From Chrysoperla carnea (taxonomy: Eukaryota; Arthropoda; Insecta; Neuroptera; Chrysopidae), in the NCBI RefSeq assembly GCF_905475395.1, contig NC_058337.1, positions 112,400,368-112,464,367 of the forward strand: a DNA stretch of 64,000 nucleotides, read 5' to 3'. The notes under the pieces are model-generated. The model was given only the letters and a program-made list of their open reading frames with translations, was not told the DNA's origin and ran no database searches. Within the stretch, counting starts at the first letter, position 1; each line of letters starts with the position of its first letter. Made by a program: the position numbers and the translations under genes. Positions 61,070-64,000 of the stretch are shown one piece after another.

Positions 61070-62824
61070 TTAAGTTGTTTAAATACGAAAATTCAACCTG
61101 AAAAAACTACCTATCAAGAAAGGACAACTTATTTGGTACATGATTTCTGGAAAATATATATTTAATTATGAAGAATTTTACATTTCATACGATAAATTTC
61201 TAGAAAGAACTAGCTTCTCTTTCATATATTCGAAACCACAAGCAAAATGAAAGCTGTACCTAAAGTTTTACTTAAGTAAACTTGGCTACAAACTAAGAAA
61301 TAAGTACAATACTATTTTTAATATGATGGATTATTATACTTACATTTCTAATTTTTGTTACAATGGAGGTCTATCAGTAATGTGAACATTTCTATTCATC
61401 ATAATTGCTAAACTCATGTCGAAAAAATTGCACCTTAAACGGAAATTCGACACATCGTGTAACTTTAGCACTATTCAGAGGACAAGATAACAATTGCACC
61501 CAATGATATTGATCCATTCTTTCAACAAGTGGTATCTTATCTAGGCTTGTGTAATATTTGATACCTTCATGGATATAATTTACTTTGTAATCATTCTATA
61601 TTTTTATGGTTTATAGTTTGGAATATAAAAAGGTGGATATATTGAAAGATCGGCTTATACAATCAATAATAAATTAATAATAATAATAACAACAATATAC
61701 CTAAGTATAGATAGTGATAGGTATGAAAACCAATGCGAGTTTGTAAGTTTATTTTTTATCATCATTGTTACAATTAATTAAATATTGATATGAATCCTTT
61801 ACACCTTTGGATGTCTATAATAATAATATTTATTAATTGTATACTCTAATACTAAAAATATTATTCTACATTATGAAGAAATTATATGGCTTCCTTGTTA
61901 AATGATATTGTTATACTTTTTTGGGACATTTAACTGGTACCTGAATTTTTGTGATTTATTCAATAAACTAAAAAAATGTAAACAGTTCAAAAATAATCTT
62001 GGTTTATGAATTTTGTGGAGTAGTTAGCACTCAAAAATCTCGATAATGAAGTTTATTACTCCATTAAGCAAGTATTAAATATAGAAGTTGATAACTCAGA
62101 AATTATGCATTCAATGATAAAATCAACCCGTTTTTGGCAATAATATTCTTTAGGTACTCCGTTTTATCGAAAAGTTCGTGAATAAAAATTTTGTTTTCGA
62201 TTTTTTGGAATTTTTTTAGATATTGTTACCAACACTATTGAAAAAGTTGAAAAATCTCCAGCAACTTTTTATATCGGAATTTGATATAATTCAGAACCCA
62301 GAGTAATTTTGTCCCAAAAAATAAAGAAATCCGAGACAAACGAATCAATATTTCAAAATTTTATATAAGTACAAAATTTTGAAGTTATTAAAAATACAAT
62401 TTTTTTTGTATTATGATCAGTTTTAAACTATTGGGCCTTTTTTCTAGAAGCTTGTTTCTTAAGTAAAAATTCTTGAAAAATAAAAAATACATTATTCGGA
62501 AAAAATGTGTTATTTTTTCAATCTCTTAAAAGGGAACTCGTGACGCAGCTACAAATTTTTTCTTTTGCAAAAAGTCGAATTTTTGCACTTTTCCGGTTTG
62601 TTTTAAAATTTATTAAGTTCCTATACTCCAAATTTTTCTAAAAAACTACTATTATTCTCTTTTCAGCCAGCACTATAAGTAACTTGAATGTGTTTTGATT
62701 GTCTGAGGGATGTTAAATTCCATATAACTTTACTGTATGAGAATATTTTTGATACGTCAGTATTCATGTAATTACAATGTTTAATATATGATGATGAAGA
62801 TTATTTTTTATAGAAAATTGTTTT
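61070..62824. other. Intergenic, no gene recognised
   Basis: AT-rich. Near 62303 a word related to the inverted arms at 49051 occurs. No exon chain found. Confidence 0.35.
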
Positions 62825-62879
62825 TTTATTTAAAATAAATAATAGTTAAAATTAATCCGCGAAAATTGATATTACCAAA

Positions 62880-63117
62880 TTACATGCAACTTTTTGATGT
62901 TAAAAGCTGAAAATACCGCTCGAATAATTTATGAATTTTTGTTAACTGTAGCGATACTTTCTGATTAAAACTTTTTTTAATGTAGCTAATCCTTACTTCT
63001 CCTTTTGTTACGAATGAGAGCGTAAAGCCCATAAAATATTTGAAGATAAGAAAGGGATTGGAATGATCTAGTTGGTTAAATTTTTCTGCTGTTTCGCCAG
63101 CTTGGCGATTCAAACTA
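62880..63117 (-). CDS. Possible terminal exon of an unknown gene
   Basis: On the minus strand an acceptor-like AATCTTTAG ends at about 63118, and one frame is then open for 78 codons to TAA at 62882-62880. It reads NRQAGETAEKFNQLD, a hydrophobic PFLIFKYFMGFTLSFV, a basic middle and SKSCM at the end. AATAAA follows 50 bp later (62830-62825). I do not recognise the protein, and no upstream exon was found before the window ends, so it may be a last exon or a chance frame. Confidence 0.28.
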
Positions 63118-64000
63118 AAGATTATTATTGAGCTTTAATAGATGGAGGTCAAGAAACCATAGTAATTTACAACAAAACTCATTCGTTTAATAGCATAATC
63201 ATTCCTAAAACCAAAGCTGTTCTTTTAAGATTTAATCTCGATTATAACTGCCATATTGACCACTTAACGTCATTCGTGATTTTTCAGATAATAAAAGACC
63301 AGTTTAAACTAGGAAATTTTTTCATTACTAGTAATTGGCGTAGTTGAAATATCTGTTTTCATTTTTTAGCTCGTTAAATTTTGCATTTTATTCATTTAAT
63401 CTCAATTTGTATCAAGACAAAAACAAAAAATAAATATAAGGATATATTTTTTTGACATTCTATTTGTTCAACGCTAGCTAGCTGAAATCCAGTTTAAGCT
63501 TGTTATCGTAGCTTCATTTTAAGCCACCGGTTGTTGCATGGCAAAATGATAATAACCTTTGCCGTTAAGTTTCTATTTCTTTGATAAAACAGTGAATCGC
63601 CTAGGTGATGAAACAATAGAAAATTTTATCAACTAGATCATTGCAATCTCTTTATCATTAGAATTTTCGAACACTTCTATGTGGTAATTTGTTCCCTCCA
63701 TTTGTTTATACGATCTATTTTGTTATTATTTTATTTCCCACTAACAAAAACCACAAATTGTCGTTAGATAATAATAGTATGATAGCAAGATCTTTTGATC
63801 ACCAATAATTAAGGGTACGGAAATGATATTCGGACTTTATTAAGTGATAATCAGTGATTGAGTCTATGATTGATTAAGGTGTTTTGAAATGTTATATGGA
63901 TATTAGTGTACATTAAGTGTAACCTTTTACGCGGATTATAACTCAAAATTATATGGTATTGAATATCTATTATTAAACAAAAAATTCAATATATAAAAAA
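63118..64000. other. Intergenic or intronic to window end
   Basis: No coding segment recognised. If 62880-63117 is a real exon, this would be part of its upstream intron. Confidence 0.35.

Overview
The window looks like AT-rich insect nuclear DNA. It has spliced eukaryotic genes, an intronless cytosolic Hsp70, an Hsp83/Hsp90 gene with a single intron ending just before the ATG (the usual insect arrangement), and many degraded LINE, mariner-like, SINE and MITE remnants. A holometabolous insect is plausible, but the sequence does not settle the order.

Layout. Bases 1-13.4 kb are gene-poor and repeat-rich: a decayed RTE-like LINE end (1974-2505), a complete-looking tRNA-derived SINE with a 13-bp target-site duplication (3560-3901), a tandem dimer of a ~311-bp repeat (7840-8340), an 860-bp MITE with ~30-bp terminal inverted repeats enclosing a second, smaller copy of itself (8981-9840), and a broken SWIM zinc-finger gene (12990-13356, minus). 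The gene-dense core is 13.8-32.4 kb. A three-exon gene for a small secreted Cys-rich protein (13811-15316, plus) converges on the 3' end of a long minus-strand gene that I assembled from 15 exons (27073 down to 15630, 933 residues, helical-repeat character). Hsp83/Hsp90 (18607-20775, plus, promoter and 5'-UTR exon at 18053-18294) appears to sit, in the opposite orientation, inside a ~5.2-kb intron of that gene. An intronless Hsp70 follows at 30346-32283. From 32.4 kb to the end there is no convincing complete gene, only repeats, transposon fossils and one possible terminal exon at 62880-63117.

Biology. Two stress-chaperone genes of the same folding pathway lie about 10 kb apart on the same strand. 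Hsp83 has strong heat-shock elements (HSEs) next to its TATA box and a second, four-unit perfect HSE 1.2 kb upstream; the 8-mer TTCTAGAA occurs five times within 1.5 kb. Hsp70 shows only two-unit HSE fragments close to its TATA box.

No prokaryotic system, CRISPR array or viral gene was seen. The most unusual structures are the antisense nesting of Hsp83, the distal HSE module, a 382-bp almost perfect palindrome at 60626-61007, the nested MITE, and a retro-inserted tRNA-Glu 3' half that still carries CCA. All exon models come from reading splice signals and phase by eye and have no transcript support.
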